Assembly: GCA_002314935.1 (NCBI GenBank)
Contig: DCHW01000028.1
Coordinates: forward strand, 1 to 46,673
Source: Clostridiales bacterium UBA1742
Lineage (GTDB): Bacteria; Bacillota; Clostridia; TANB77; CAG-508
Reading direction: 5' to 3'
DNA: 46,673 bases
The position numbers were made by a program, and so were the translations under genes. Positions 37,919-46,643 of this stretch are shown piece by piece (the stretch's first letter is position 1; each line of letters starts with the position of its first letter). The notes beneath the pieces were generated by a model, which made no database searches, had not been told where the DNA came from, and saw nothing but the letters and a program-made list of their open reading frames with translations.

Positions 37919-39128
37919 GGCAAACTCGTCCATTACAAAATGAACGTGCATAGGCAAAGCACCTTTATATTTGTTATCTGCTTTATATAATAATTCTTGG
38001 AAAAGTTGTGTATAGAGAATACTGACTAAAAAATTGTATGCAGTATGATTATCAGGAATAATAGCAAATAATGCTACTTTCTTTTCTCCTAGTTTTCCTA
38101 GTTCTAGTTCATCAACCATTGATAAACTTGCTATAGCATCTATATTAAATTTTTCTAACCTAGAAGCAAGTGTTACCTGTATTGATTTTAGAGTTTTACC
38201 AGAACCAGAATGATAATCTTTATAATATTTAATTGCAATATGATTTGGATTTCTAAATTCCAAACGCTTGAATAAAATGTCCAAAGGGCTTTCATAACTA
38301 TCATCATCTTCTTTTGGCTTTCCTGCTCGTAGCATTTCTGTTACCATTGGAAAGTTTTGTTCTTCCTCTGGAGCTTCATATTTTAAATAGAAAATTAACG
38401 CCGACAAAAGCATTGAAGCAGCAATGTCCCAAAATGGATCATTGCTTTGACTTCCGTTTTGGCGTTGTACTTTTAAATAAATTAGAAACTAATTTTTGAA
38501 CATCATTATCATCTTTTAGATATACAAATGGATTATAACCATAACTTAAATTTGGATTAACTAAATCTAATATTTTTATTTCGTAGCCTTCTTTTTCTAA
38601 TAAATGTCCTGTATCTCTTAAGATTTCGCCTTTAGGGTCTAAAATTACATATGAACAATTGCATTGCATTATATTAGGTTTTCCGAAAAAATCTAGTCTT
38701 TCCTGCACCGACTACCGACCACATACTAAAATATTTAAATTTCTTCTGTGCTTTTGTGCTTTTAACCCTATACTAACATTTTGAGTTAGTATTTTGTTTT
38801 GATTATTTGGGAATTGCTTATATTTTTTATCTATTTGGCAAGTGCTACCCCATATCGCAGAGCCATATTCTTTACCTCTTCTATATTTTTTCTTTGTAGT
38901 TTCATACATTGCTATTCCTGCAACATATATACATAAAAAAACAAAAGCCGTCTTTAAACTATTATTGCACCATTCTATTGAAAAAGGATTATTTATTCTA
39001 TTAGGAAGTTCTTTTATAATTCCCACTATCCCACTATTTATAATAGGTGCAATGAGTATTGATAGCCATATAACAGCAATTCCACCTATACAATAAAAAA
39101 TTATATTTGACTTATTGTTATCGCTCAT
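37919..39128 (-). CDS. traG: traG/virD4 5' exon (with four CGG frameshifts)
   Basis: 402 residues after four skips. TraG/VirD4 is the ATPase that links the relaxosome to the channel. Two N-terminal membrane segments (IIFYCIGGIAVIWLSILIAP, TAFVFLCIYVAGIAMYETT); Walker A restored as VCGGSGAGKTRFFGKPN; then VILDPKGEILRDTG, STTPKGSQSNDPFW, and Walker B VHFVMDEFA just before the intron. Without recoding the gene falls into three ORFs with stops after VCGR and KSKQ. Joined to the 3' exon it gives 616 aa, the normal length. Confidence 0.93.
38454..38456 (-). other. CGG +1 frameshift site 10 (traG)
   Basis: AAA-CGG-AAG. Skipping C gives AAA-GGA-AGT-CAA-AGC, i.e. PK-GSQS, continuing to NDPFW. The unshifted frame stops four codons on. 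Confidence 0.88.
38683..38717 (-). other. three CGG +1 frameshift sites 11-13 within and just after Walker A (traG)
   Basis: At 38715-38717 GGT-(C)GGT, at 38708-38710 AGT-(C)GGT, at 38683-38685 TTT-(C)GGA. Together they turn VCGR-stop into CGGSGAGKTRFFGKPN, a textbook P-loop. Three shifts within 12 codons. Confidence 0.9.
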
Positions 39129-39325
39129 ATTCCTTGTGTTTAGCCTTTTTATAAAATAATCCGTGTTTTTTTACTTGGGGCTTTTAACACTTTTTTCATA
39201 ATTTCATTAACAATCTCTGGGTCTTTATTTTCTTGTATCATTTGCGTTCTTCTATCATTTAAAATTCTTAATATTATACCTGTTTCGTATTTATCTAATG
39301 TTAATACTGTTTTTTCTTCTGACAT
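39118..39325 (-). CDS. 68-aa protein upstream of traG, read through one CGG frameshift
   Basis: MSEEKTVLTLDKYETGIILR onward, then APSKKTG-LFYKKAKHKEYER after skipping the C at 39163. The zero frame ends five codons after ACA (TRIIL, stop). The restored reading ends in TAA overlapping the traG start, giving the ATGA-type coupling expected in this operon. Small proteins with an opening TLDKYE and a basic tail of the KKxGLF type are usual before traG in Tn1549-like elements. The function is unknown. Confidence 0.7.
39161..39163 (-). other. CGG +1 frameshift site 14 (68-aa protein)
   Basis: ACA-CGG-ATT. Skipping C gives ACA-GGA-TTA-TTT, i.e. Thr-Gly-Leu-Phe. Confidence 0.75.
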
Positions 39326-39331
39326 TTTAAC

Positions 39332-40210
39332 CTACCTTTCCTGCTCCTTTTGTTTAGGCTTTTTTTCTCTTTGTCTATGTTCCATACCTTCCTGCATTCT
39401 TGCATTTATTGCCTCAAAATTTACTCTAATAGTGTCTAGTTCATCTCTTACTTCTTTGCCTGTTTCTAGTGTACTTATTTCTATTGGCATTGTAGAAAAA
39501 TCATAATTTGGAGCATTTACATTATATTTTTTACAAATCATATATGAAACACATTGATTTTTAAAATCTTTATATGGCGAATTCATTAGATTTCTCATTT
39601 CAATATCTGCTACACAATATGATAATATTTGAAATAGTTGTTCTTCGTTTATTCCTTTAACAATATATAAGATATTTTCTTCTTTATCATAATTTGCCAC
39701 ACCAATTCTTTTATCTGGCAATATATCTACAGGTCTTATTTCTGCATAGCAATTATAAACTATTGCTTCTAATAATTTTCTTATACTATATTGTTTCTTT
39801 TCTTCTGGTCTTGCATTAGTTTGTGTAATATCATATTCTTCTTTTGGATTATAATAAACTTTATCATCTGTTTTTGTAGGCTCTAATATTACAAACTTTT
39901 CTGGTGTTGCAATTAAAGATACTCCTGCCTCTTTCCAACTTTTTTTGTCCTTAAATAGTGTTGTATTGGGATTTTGTTTTAGTATAAGCAAACTATTTCC
40001 TACAGAATGTTTTTCAAATCTACTTTGAATATCCATATATTTTTTAAATAAGTCGCCATCATCTCTAACTTGTAAAGCCATACTGTCCATATTTGCATAA
40101 CACCATTTTCTTAATTCGTTTTGCTCTTTTTTCCACTGGCTAGTACTGTTGTTAGTTTTACTTTGCTTATTACTTTCTTGTATTCCTATAATATCATCTA
40201 TTACTCCCAT
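39332..40210 (-). CDS. conserved ICE protein, possibly ArdC-like N-terminal domain
   Basis: 292 aa, MGVIDDIIGIQESNKQSKTN. The middle region (YMDIQSRFEKHSVGNSLLIL, KDKKSWKEAGVSLIATPEKF, VILEPT) follows the pattern of the ArdC-type N-terminal domain, which binds single-stranded DNA and is found in antirestriction proteins. No metalloprotease HExxH is visible, so antirestriction activity is unproven. The ATG overlaps the pcfB stop region; its own ribosome binding site is GGAGAGG. Confidence 0.55.
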   Translation of the reverse strand: MGVIDDIIGIQESNKQSKTNNSTSQWKKEQNELRKWCYANMDSMALQVRDDGDLFKKYMDIQSRFEKHSVGNSLLILKQNPNTTLFKDKKSWKEAGVSLIATPEKFVILEPTKTDDKVYYNPKEEYDITQTNARPEEKKQYSIRKLLEAIVYNCYAEIRPVDILPDKRIGVANYDKEENILYIVKGINEEQLFQILSYCVADIEMRNLMNSPYKDFKNQCVSYMICKKYNVNAPNYDFSTMPIEISTLETGKEVRDELDTIRVNFEAINARMQEGMEHRQREKKPKQKEQER

Positions 40211-40212
40211 AG

Positions 40213-41076
40213 TTACCTCTCCTTCCTTTCAGATTTCTTTATTTTATTAGTATTTAAGTGTTTAGGCTGTTTATAGTGTTTTGCTTGTTTTTTTTCTTTA
40301 TCTTCTTTTGCTTTTAAATGTTTAGATTGCCTATTTTCACTAATCTGTACTTGTTCCCTTTCAATAGCCTTTTGTGCTTCTCTTTGTTTAACTTCTTCTG
40401 TAATTTCTTTGAGTTCTTCTCTTACAGATTTTTTATTTTCGCTTTTGTTTCTTTTTTTGTTGTTCTGTTTGATATCTAATGAAATCTCTGACTGACTCTT
40501 TTCCTCCGTATTGTCTTTACTGGGTAATTTTTCTTCCTCTGGATTTTTCTGTTGCTGCTGCTCTTCTTTTTGAATAGGCTTACTTAATAACTCATCAATT
40601 AATTTTTCTTCTGGTGTTTTTTCTTGAACTCCAATATCTTGTGGGCTTTGTCCATTTTCTTTATCTAGTCCTAGTTCTTTTGACATTAATGCTTTATCTA
40701 CATTAGCAAAATTAAATCTTTCTGCAATACGATTAACTTTTACTGCGTCTTCTTCCCTTATCATAACATCAACTATTCCATCTATTTTCTTATCTTTCTT
40801 ATTAGCTAATACACAATATTTAACCCCATACATTTTAGCCTCTTGCGAAAATTTCTTTAAATCCTCTGCTTGAAAAGAATAAATTTTTAATGCTTTTCCA
40901 CTTTTTAGCATAGATGTAAGTCTTGTTTTTCCTCTTGTTTGTTCTGCGTCTTTCATAATTGCTAGTATAACTGCACCTATGTTCTTTGCTCCATCTCCTG
41001 CAATTCTAAAAGCAACCTCTGTACCTTCTAGCATAATTTTTACTAATTCATCTGCTGAATCACCTGCTGTACTCAT
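40213..41076 (-). CDS. pcfB: PcfB family (DUF3801) conjugation accessory protein
   Basis: 287 aa from ATG 41076, MSTAGDSADELVKIMLEGTE, with AAAGGAG upstream; a GTG start at 41085 is too close to that site. DUF3801 core: VAFRIAGDGAKNIGAVILAI, then KALKIYSFQAEDLKKFSQEA and YCVLANKKDKKIDGIVDVMI. The C-terminal half is a low-complexity chain rich in Lys, Gln and Glu. PcfB-type proteins work with the relaxase and the coupling protein at the relaxosome. Confidence 0.85.
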   Translation of the reverse strand: MSTAGDSADELVKIMLEGTEVAFRIAGDGAKNIGAVILAIMKDAEQTRGKTRLTSMLKSGKALKIYSFQAEDLKKFSQEAKMYGVKYCVLANKKDKKIDGIVDVMIREEDAVKVNRIAERFNFANVDKALMSKELGLDKENGQSPQDIGVQEKTPEEKLIDELLSKPIQKEEQQQQKNPEEEKLPSKDNTEEKSQSEISLDIKQNNKKRNKSENKKSVREELKEITEEVKQREAQKAIEREQVQISENRQSKHLKAKEDKEKKQAKHYKQPKHLNTNKIKKSERKER

Positions 41077-42439
41077 TTTTGCCACGCTCCTTTCTTTCTT
41101 TAACTTTTCTTTCTTGTTCTTTTAGTTCCATTTCCTTAATGTTAGCTTTCATTTTTTCTGTTCTTTCTTCAATTCTTTTACATTGTTCCACCTCCCCTTT
41201 TAAATATTGGATCTTACTAGATAAACTTAATATTTTGTCGTAAATCATTTGTTTATCATTTGAATTATTAGACTTATATTTTTTCTTTCTTAATGCCTCT
41301 CTTTCTCTCATCAGTTTATTAAGTTCATTTGTAAGGTCTTTTTTATATGAAAAAAGTTCCTCGCTAGTTTTTATTTTATTTCTAGCTAGGAACTTCATCT
41401 CATCTGACATTTGCTCCATTTTATTTATTTCCTGTTTCATTGTATCAGAAAGTTTTATTCTATTTTCTGTTTTAGGAAATACTTTCAATAGATAACAATA
41501 ATATAAATATAATTTGTAAAATCTTCCTCTATCTAATTTTATAAAATTATTTTTATTACCTTTATATTTATATTTTTTAAATCTTGAGTATGCTTCTGGA
41601 AAAGGTACATTATTGCTTTTAGTATTTGCAATCCTGTCCTCAATATTTTTTATGGTATATTCTTCCCCAAAGCTACGCTCAATTCTTATATTTCTTTTAT
41701 ATGGTGGTTTACACAAACTTATTTTACCAGCTCTTATTGTAATACTGTACCCCATATCTTCTAAAATCCTTTCAAAATTTTTATATGTGTCTGCTTGTTT
41801 TATGGCAAAATCTACATCGTCTTTTACAATACTATAATAAGTTGTTTTTTGAACGTAAGCATTGTAATATTTTGAATAATCTATTTTTAATGTACCACAA
41901 GGTTTTTCTTCTAATACACTTAAATTATATTCTCTACATAAATCATCTGATGTTTTTCTCATAAGTGCATAAGTTCTTCTTGTATCTCTATATTTTCTTC
42001 CATTTACAAATGAAACAGAGTTCAAAACAAAATGATTATGCAAATGATTTGTATTAAGATGTGTAGAAACTATAACCTCAAATTCATCGCCCCATAATTC
42101 TTCTGCAAGTTTAACTCCAATTTCGTGTGCTTGTTCTGGAGTTACTTCGCCCTCTCTAAATGATTGAAATGCGTGAAATGCTAGTACCCCATTTTCTTTT
42201 CCAAATTTCTTTTTTGTTTCTATCATTTCTTGGTACGCAGTTTCTTTTTCACAATTTATTCCAGTAACGAATAGTTGCTCCTCTGTTTTGAAATCTGCTT
42301 TTGCATATTCAATGGCTCTATGCAAACTACTGTAAAAATCTTGATTTGCATTTTTCATTTTTGTTTTTTCTACATTAGTTGTATAATTTATAACTTTATC
42401 TAGTCTATTGCTAACACTCCAAATTCCTGTAGTTGCCAT
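41060..42439 (-). CDS. MOBP-type relaxase
   Basis: 459 aa from ATG 42439 (AGGAG 8 nt upstream; a TTG at 42445 is less likely). The N-terminal relaxase domain has the metal-binding histidine motif VSTHLNTNHLHNHFVLNSVS and the upstream block NQDFYSSLHRAIEYAKADF. The C-terminal half is a long basic coiled coil. The relaxase nicks oriT and pilots the strand to the recipient. It sits directly downstream of mobC and the oriT candidate. Intact, with no CGG in frame. Confidence 0.92.
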   Translation of the reverse strand: MATTGIWSVSNRLDKVINYTTNVEKTKMKNANQDFYSSLHRAIEYAKADFKTEEQLFVTGINCEKETAYQEMIETKKKFGKENGVLAFHAFQSFREGEVTPEQAHEIGVKLAEELWGDEFEVIVSTHLNTNHLHNHFVLNSVSFVNGRKYRDTRRTYALMRKTSDDLCREYNLSVLEEKPCGTLKIDYSKYYNAYVQKTTYYSIVKDDVDFAIKQADTYKNFERILEDMGYSITIRAGKISLCKPPYKRNIRIERSFGEEYTIKNIEDRIANTKSNNVPFPEAYSRFKKYKYKGNKNNFIKLDRGRFYKLYLYYCYLLKVFPKTENRIKLSDTMKQEINKMEQMSDEMKFLARNKIKTSEELFSYKKDLTNELNKLMREREALRKKKYKSNNSNDKQMIYDKILSLSSKIQYLKGEVEQCKRIEERTEKMKANIKEMELKEQERKVKERKERGKNEYSR

Positions 42440-42453
42440 TTTCAATTCACTCC

Positions 42454-42774
42454 TTATAATAATTCTTTTTTTATTCTTTTTATAAGTTCTTTTATATGGT
42501 CTTTCTCTCTTACCAAAACATTCTCATCAATAAAGCCAATATTATGTGCTTCTCTACCTAAATTGTTTATTACTATTGTAGCATTTCGCATTTCCTTTAT
42601 TAACTCTATTATAAGTTTCCTGTCTGGTTTTTCTCTTATATCATAACCTAAAGAATTTTCTCTGATAAAAGTTGATAATGGTCTATTAACAATTCTAGCT
42701 CGTTTATTAATTTCTTCTCGCTCATTTAATGATACTCTAATTGGTATGATTATATCTCTAACTTCTTTTTCCAT
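42454..42774 (-). CDS. mobC: MobC-like relaxosome protein
   Basis: 106 aa, MEKEVRDIIIPIRVSLNERE, a ribbon-helix-helix type start (IIPIRVSLNEREEINKRARI) followed by RPLSTFIRENSLGY and NLGREAHNIGF, typical of plasmid-mobilisation MobC. It binds near oriT and helps the relaxase. It is the first gene after the oriT candidate, 14 bp before the relaxase ribosome binding site. Confidence 0.88.
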   Translation of the reverse strand: MEKEVRDIIIPIRVSLNEREEINKRARIVNRPLSTFIRENSLGYDIREKPDRKLIIELIKEMRNATIVINNLGREAHNIGFIDENVLVREKDHIKELIKRIKKELL

Positions 42775-42805
42775 TTTGAACTCCTTTCTTTGCTCATAGG
42801 GGATT

Positions 42806-42860
42806 GGGGAATTTTCCCCATAATTTTGTCATTTGTATAAGCGTATATACAAATGACGTG
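42806..42860. other. candidate origin of transfer (oriT)
   Basis: Two nested palindromes in the mobC leader: GGGGAA-TT-TTCCCC (42806-42819) and TCATTTGTATA / TATACAAATGA (42829-42855) with AGCG in the loop, then CGTGCTTG. Inverted repeats beside mobC and the relaxase are the usual oriT layout. The nick site is not identified. Confidence 0.6.
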
Positions 42861-42881
42861 CTTGTTAGGACAATAAAATTT

Positions 42882-43214
42882 TTACACAGGAATACAATTT
42901 CCACATTTTTCGCATACAATTTCTTTAAATTCTCGTGGAAAAATGCCTGTATTTTCTTCGTCTAATTCGTGTAAAATTTCTAATAATTCTTCATCATTAA
43001 AGTCTAATCTATCTAAAATTTTACCTTTTTCTGTATCAATAATTCGTTCTAATCTCATCCTTACAATTTCTGTTTCCTCTGAATTTTTAAATACTTTTTC
43101 TTCATTTTCTTCAAAGATTTTTACTAATTTTTTAAAGGCTTCTTTTCTATTTTCTGCCTCAATTTCTACCTCATTTTTTACTGCTTTTTTAACTAAAAAT
43201 ACATATTTCTTCAT
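42882..43214 (-). CDS. hypothetical protein with C-terminal Cys motif
   Basis: 110 aa, MKKYVFLVKKAVKNEVEIEA, an acidic helical core and a C-terminal CEKCGNC that could bind zinc. The N-terminal beta strand and NRKEAFKKL resemble small proteins of Clostridial ICEs. No family named. It lies on the far side of the oriT candidate. Confidence 0.55.
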   Translation of the reverse strand: MKKYVFLVKKAVKNEVEIEAENRKEAFKKLVKIFEENEEKVFKNSEETEIVRMRLERIIDTEKGKILDRLDFNDEELLEILHELDEENTGIFPREFKEIVCEKCGNCIPV

Positions 43215-43215
43215 T

Positions 43216-44184
43216 CTATCTAATCCTCTCTTTCTGTAATTTTTTTATTCTATTTATACCTAAAACATTGCACAAATAATCGTTGTAATCTTTCTCATAT
43301 TTAGGTGGTCTATCTAATATTTCGTACTGTTTTGGCAGTACAATTTGTAGTGCTTTACTTTCATTTCTTCCTGCAGTATCATTATCTAAACATAGTATAA
43401 TTTTTTTAATTTCTTGATGATTTTTTAAATATTTTTCTATTGCTAATGGTACTTTACTTTGCTCAATAATTTTTGAAGGTTGATACACTCCTACAAGTGA
43501 AATCATATTTTTATCTTCCCATTTAAAACCATATAACTTAAAAAAGGTAGCATAAGATAATAAATCTATTGCTCCCTCAAATATAAATAATCTATCTGTT
43601 TTTTCTGTACTTTCTAATCTAAAAGAATATGCTTTATCACTACCTGTAGCATCATTTTTAAACATATTATTATCTGTACTTCTACATCCTGCATATCTTG
43701 CTTTTTTATTTTCATCATACCCAACAAATACAACATTATGATAATTTTTTTCTTCATAGATTAGTTCTTTTTCAATACATTTTTTTATTATTTCTTCATC
43801 AATTCCTCTTGATTTTAAATACTCTATTGCTCGATCATTGTTGTTATTTTTCTCTGGTAATATTAAAGTTTTTACTCTGTCTTTTTCTTTTTTTTCTATA
43901 AAAATTGGTGGTCTAATTTGTAATTTATCTAGTACAATTTCTGCTGATTTTGGAAAGTCATACCCTAAAACTTTTTCTAAATAGTCCATAGCATTTTTTC
44001 CTCCTACACCTACTGAACACCAATTCCAAAAACCATTTGAAATTTTCAAACTACTATGTGTTCTTGTTTTGTATTCTTTGCTACTAACTCTTATTAATTC
44101 ATTGGGATAATAGGTCATTAGAAACGAAAGTAAATCTACTTTTTTAGCCTTTTCTAATAAATCTGGTGGAATATATTTTCCCAT
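43216..44184 (-). CDS. DUF3991 / Toprim domain protein (primase-like)
   Basis: 322 aa. The N-terminal DUF3991-type region (DLLSFLMTYYPNELIRVSSK, GFWNWCSVGVGGKNAMDYLE) precedes the Toprim domain: LFIFEGAIDLLSYATFF with the catalytic Glu, and IILCLDNDTAGRNESKALQ with the DxD Asp pair. It lacks the CHC2 zinc finger of full primases. It probably takes part in strand synthesis during transfer. Confidence 0.85.
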   Translation of the reverse strand: MGKYIPPDLLEKAKKVDLLSFLMTYYPNELIRVSSKEYKTRTHSSLKISNGFWNWCSVGVGGKNAMDYLEKVLGYDFPKSAEIVLDKLQIRPPIFIEKKEKDRVKTLILPEKNNNNDRAIEYLKSRGIDEEIIKKCIEKELIYEEKNYHNVVFVGYDENKKARYAGCRSTDNNMFKNDATGSDKAYSFRLESTEKTDRLFIFEGAIDLLSYATFFKLYGFKWEDKNMISLVGVYQPSKIIEQSKVPLAIEKYLKNHQEIKKIILCLDNDTAGRNESKALQIVLPKQYEILDRPPKYEKDYNDYLCNVLGINRIKKLQKERIR

Positions 44185-44201
44185 TTTTAACCACCTCCAA
44201 A

Positions 44202-44552
44202 TTAACTTTCACTTTTATTTAACTTTTCTTTTAATATAGTATTTAGTTTATTTTTTAATATTTTTATCGTTGAATCATATATAGGTCTTGGTGCTAATCT
44301 ATAAAATTCTGATGGAAGTTCATAGCTCTCAATTTGCCCTGATATAAAACTAAAAACATCTGTAATTGGATTTTTTTGCATAAAATCATCTAGTTCTTTT
44401 TGTGTCATATAACCACCACCTATTAGAACTGTAATTATATTTTTTATTTGTCCTATATCATTATTTATTATATTCATATCTATTTGTGTATCTTCTATAA
44501 AATCAGATATATTTAATATCTCATCTATACTAAGTCTTTTAGAATTTCTCAT
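44202..44552 (-). CDS. hypothetical ICE protein
   Basis: 116 aa, MRNSKRLSIDEILNISDFIE, helical, with one hydrophobic stretch (NIITVLIGGGYMTQKELDDF) too short to be a firm membrane segment. No family recognised. The upstream gene ends 10 bp before. Confidence 0.55.
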   Translation of the reverse strand: MRNSKRLSIDEILNISDFIEDTQIDMNIINNDIGQIKNIITVLIGGGYMTQKELDDFMQKNPITDVFSFISGQIESYELPSEFYRLAPRPIYDSTIKILKNKLNTILKEKLNKSES

Positions 44553-44561
44553 TTATTTAAC

Positions 44562-44894
44562 CTACCTTTCCATAAATTTTGTTCTACATTTTTTATAATC
44601 TTCTACTATATCTTCTAATGTTTCATCAATAGAAAATTCATACATTTCACTTAAAGAACTATCTTCATCCAGCCAAGATTCATAACAACTTTGTAAAACA
44701 TTATCTGCTTTCATTATTGCTTTCTTTTCTTCATTATCTAAATTTCTATCTAGTATTTCATCTTTAATTTGTATTTTTGATACATATTCATAAGCTCTTT
44801 CTAGTATAGTTTTAGGCTCTAATTGTAATAATTCTTGTTCCAAATCTTTTATCTCTTGTTCAAGTTTCTCTTGTAATTCTTTATCATATTCCAT
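44562..44894 (-). CDS. DUF3848-like ICE protein
   Basis: 110 aa, MEYDKELQEKLEQEIKDLEQ. The blocks TILERAYEYVSKIQIKDEIL and KADNVLQSCYESWLDEDSSL follow the DUF3848 pattern found on Tn1549-like elements; role unknown. Confidence 0.6.
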   Translation of the reverse strand: MEYDKELQEKLEQEIKDLEQELLQLEPKTILERAYEYVSKIQIKDEILDRNLDNEEKKAIMKADNVLQSCYESWLDEDSSLSEMYEFSIDETLEDIVEDYKKCRTKFMER

Positions 44895-44928
44895 TAAAAA
44901 TCCCCTCCTTTTTTAATTTATATATTAA

Positions 44929-44958
44929 AAAGCACCTACTATTTCTAGCAAGTGCTTT
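44929..44958 (-). terminator. terminator between element genes
   Basis: AAAGCAC / GTGCTTT (44929-44935, 44952-44958). The minus-strand stem ends in GTGCTTTTTAA. Confidence 0.65.
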
Positions 44959-44970
44959 AACAAAATAAAA

Positions 44971-45564
44971 CTATATTATATCTTTTTGGCTAATACCTAA
45001 ATAAAATGCTCCTCGTACCTCAATCGCATTTTGTATATCTTCTAGTTTTATAATTTCTAAAATTGCATTAAGCTCATCATTATCTAATTTATATAGCTTA
45101 TCATCTTCATAGAAATCTCTAACTCTAGGGTAATCCTCTAAAATACGACTAATACCTTTTCTGGCTCTATCATATTCTTTGTTTTTATAAAGAACAGTTG
45201 TCTTAAAATTTTCTATAAAATCGTTAAAATCAGCTTCGTAATCAAAAAAGAAATGTTCCTCTTTTTCTTTTCTTTCTCTAACGTCTGTTTTTAGTTCCTT
45301 CTTTAATTTTATTCCATCATTAATACCTAATTTGTAATATTTTTTATTCCAAAATGTAGAATATTTTAATAAATTCTTATATATATATTCTAACTTCTGT
45401 GAAATAATCTTATTAGTATTCTCTGGTACTATTTGCAATATTTCTTCAAATGTTTTTGTTATTACATCTAAATCTTTATTGCATTCTTTTTCCTTTTTCA
45501 TAATATTTTCTTCAAAGTCATCACATCTGGCATTAAAAAGTTCTTCAATAATTGATTCTTCCAT
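44971..45564 (-). CDS. hypothetical helical ICE protein
   Basis: 197 aa, MEESIIEELFNARCDDFEEN, entirely charged and helical. No motif or family recognised. It lies between the helicase and the terminator. Confidence 0.55.
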   Translation of the reverse strand: MEESIIEELFNARCDDFEENIMKKEKECNKDLDVITKTFEEILQIVPENTNKIISQKLEYIYKNLLKYSTFWNKKYYKLGINDGIKLKKELKTDVRERKEKEEHFFFDYEADFNDFIENFKTTVLYKNKEYDRARKGISRILEDYPRVRDFYEDDKLYKLDNDELNAILEIIKLEDIQNAIEVRGAFYLGISQKDII

Positions 45565-45621
45565 TTTTCTTACCTCCTAATGCCATTTTACATATAATGG
45601 AATAAGCTGTAAATTATGCGA

Positions 45622-46643
45622 TTATCTAAAATCATTTTTATCGTAGTCTTGACTTTGCGATTTATTATCTTTGTTTTCTTGTTCTTCTTCGTGTTCTTGT
45701 TCTTGCTCATCTTCTATAATTTCTGTATCTTTTTCATTAAGATTAAGCAAAATATTTAATTTCTCTAGCTTATTTTCTTTTTCTTTTAGCTCATCTTCTT
45801 TATCAAAAGGAACTTTAACTTGAACTTTTGCAACTTCAAATTGTTTCTTTAATTCTTCTAATGTTTTTTTATCAGATTCAATATATTTATCTATATCTTT
45901 TAAAACATTATCTAACCTTGTAATATTACCAAATACATCTTGTCCAAGTTCCACTCTATAATTAGAATTTCCCTGTAAGTCTATTACGAATTTTTTGCCA
46001 AAAGTATCAATTTTTAATAGCATTTTAAAACCTCTATATTCTCCTATTTCTTCTGGGTCTGACTCTTCTTTTGTTTTACATAGTTCTAGTATTTGTTTTC
46101 CTGCTTCTTCTTTTATTGTATATACTTTTTCTTTTAAAATCATAGGCGCAAATACTTCCTTATTATCTATAATAAAAGTATTAGCTTTCACTATTGTAAG
46201 GTCTTTTTCTTGCTTGGCAATTCTATCTTCATACATTTTTATTTGTTGTGGGTAATATTTGGCAATTCTATCTTCTTGTTCATAAATTTGGCTTAAATAA
46301 CTTTGTTTTAACAGTTTTAATTTTGCAACTTGCGTGTCTAATTCAGTTTTTTCTATTATTAATGGATTTCCTGCAGCGAGTGCTTTTATTTCTGCATAAG
46401 ATAATGCTTTTTCATCTATATCTTCTGCAGAACGAACTATTGATTTTGATGTCATTATTTGAGATATAAATTTTTGCTTATTTTCTACTAGCTGATACAA
46501 ATATGCGTCAAAAGTTCCTTCCGTTACATAGGTGTAAACATCAATTTCATTATTTTCATTTCCCTGCCTTATGCCTCTACCATTTCTTTGTGTTAAATCT
46601 GCAGGTCGCCACGGACAGTCTAAATGGTGCAAAGCTGTAATTT
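45622..46643 (-). CDS. C-terminal part of an SNF2-type helicase of the ICE, broken at its 5' side
   Basis: The recognisable peptide begins NKITALHHLDCPWRPADLTQ, continuing RNGRGIRQGN, YVTEGTFDAYLYQLVENKQK and ALSYAEIKALAAGNPLI: helicase motifs V-VI of the giant helicase (often fused to a methylase) of Tn1549-type elements. A coiled coil and acidic tail follow. Upstream of NKITAL the homology stops at about 46643: the sequence reads a stop (TAA) and does not continue into the expected GTNVQ. The rest of the gene is off-window or beyond an insertion. Confidence 0.8.

Noticed and set aside
38690..38720. Stop-codon readthrough at the TAG after VCGR in traG
   Set aside because: The sequence beyond the TAG in that frame (SVQERLDFFG) lacks the P-loop; the +1 reading gives GGSGAGKT exactly.
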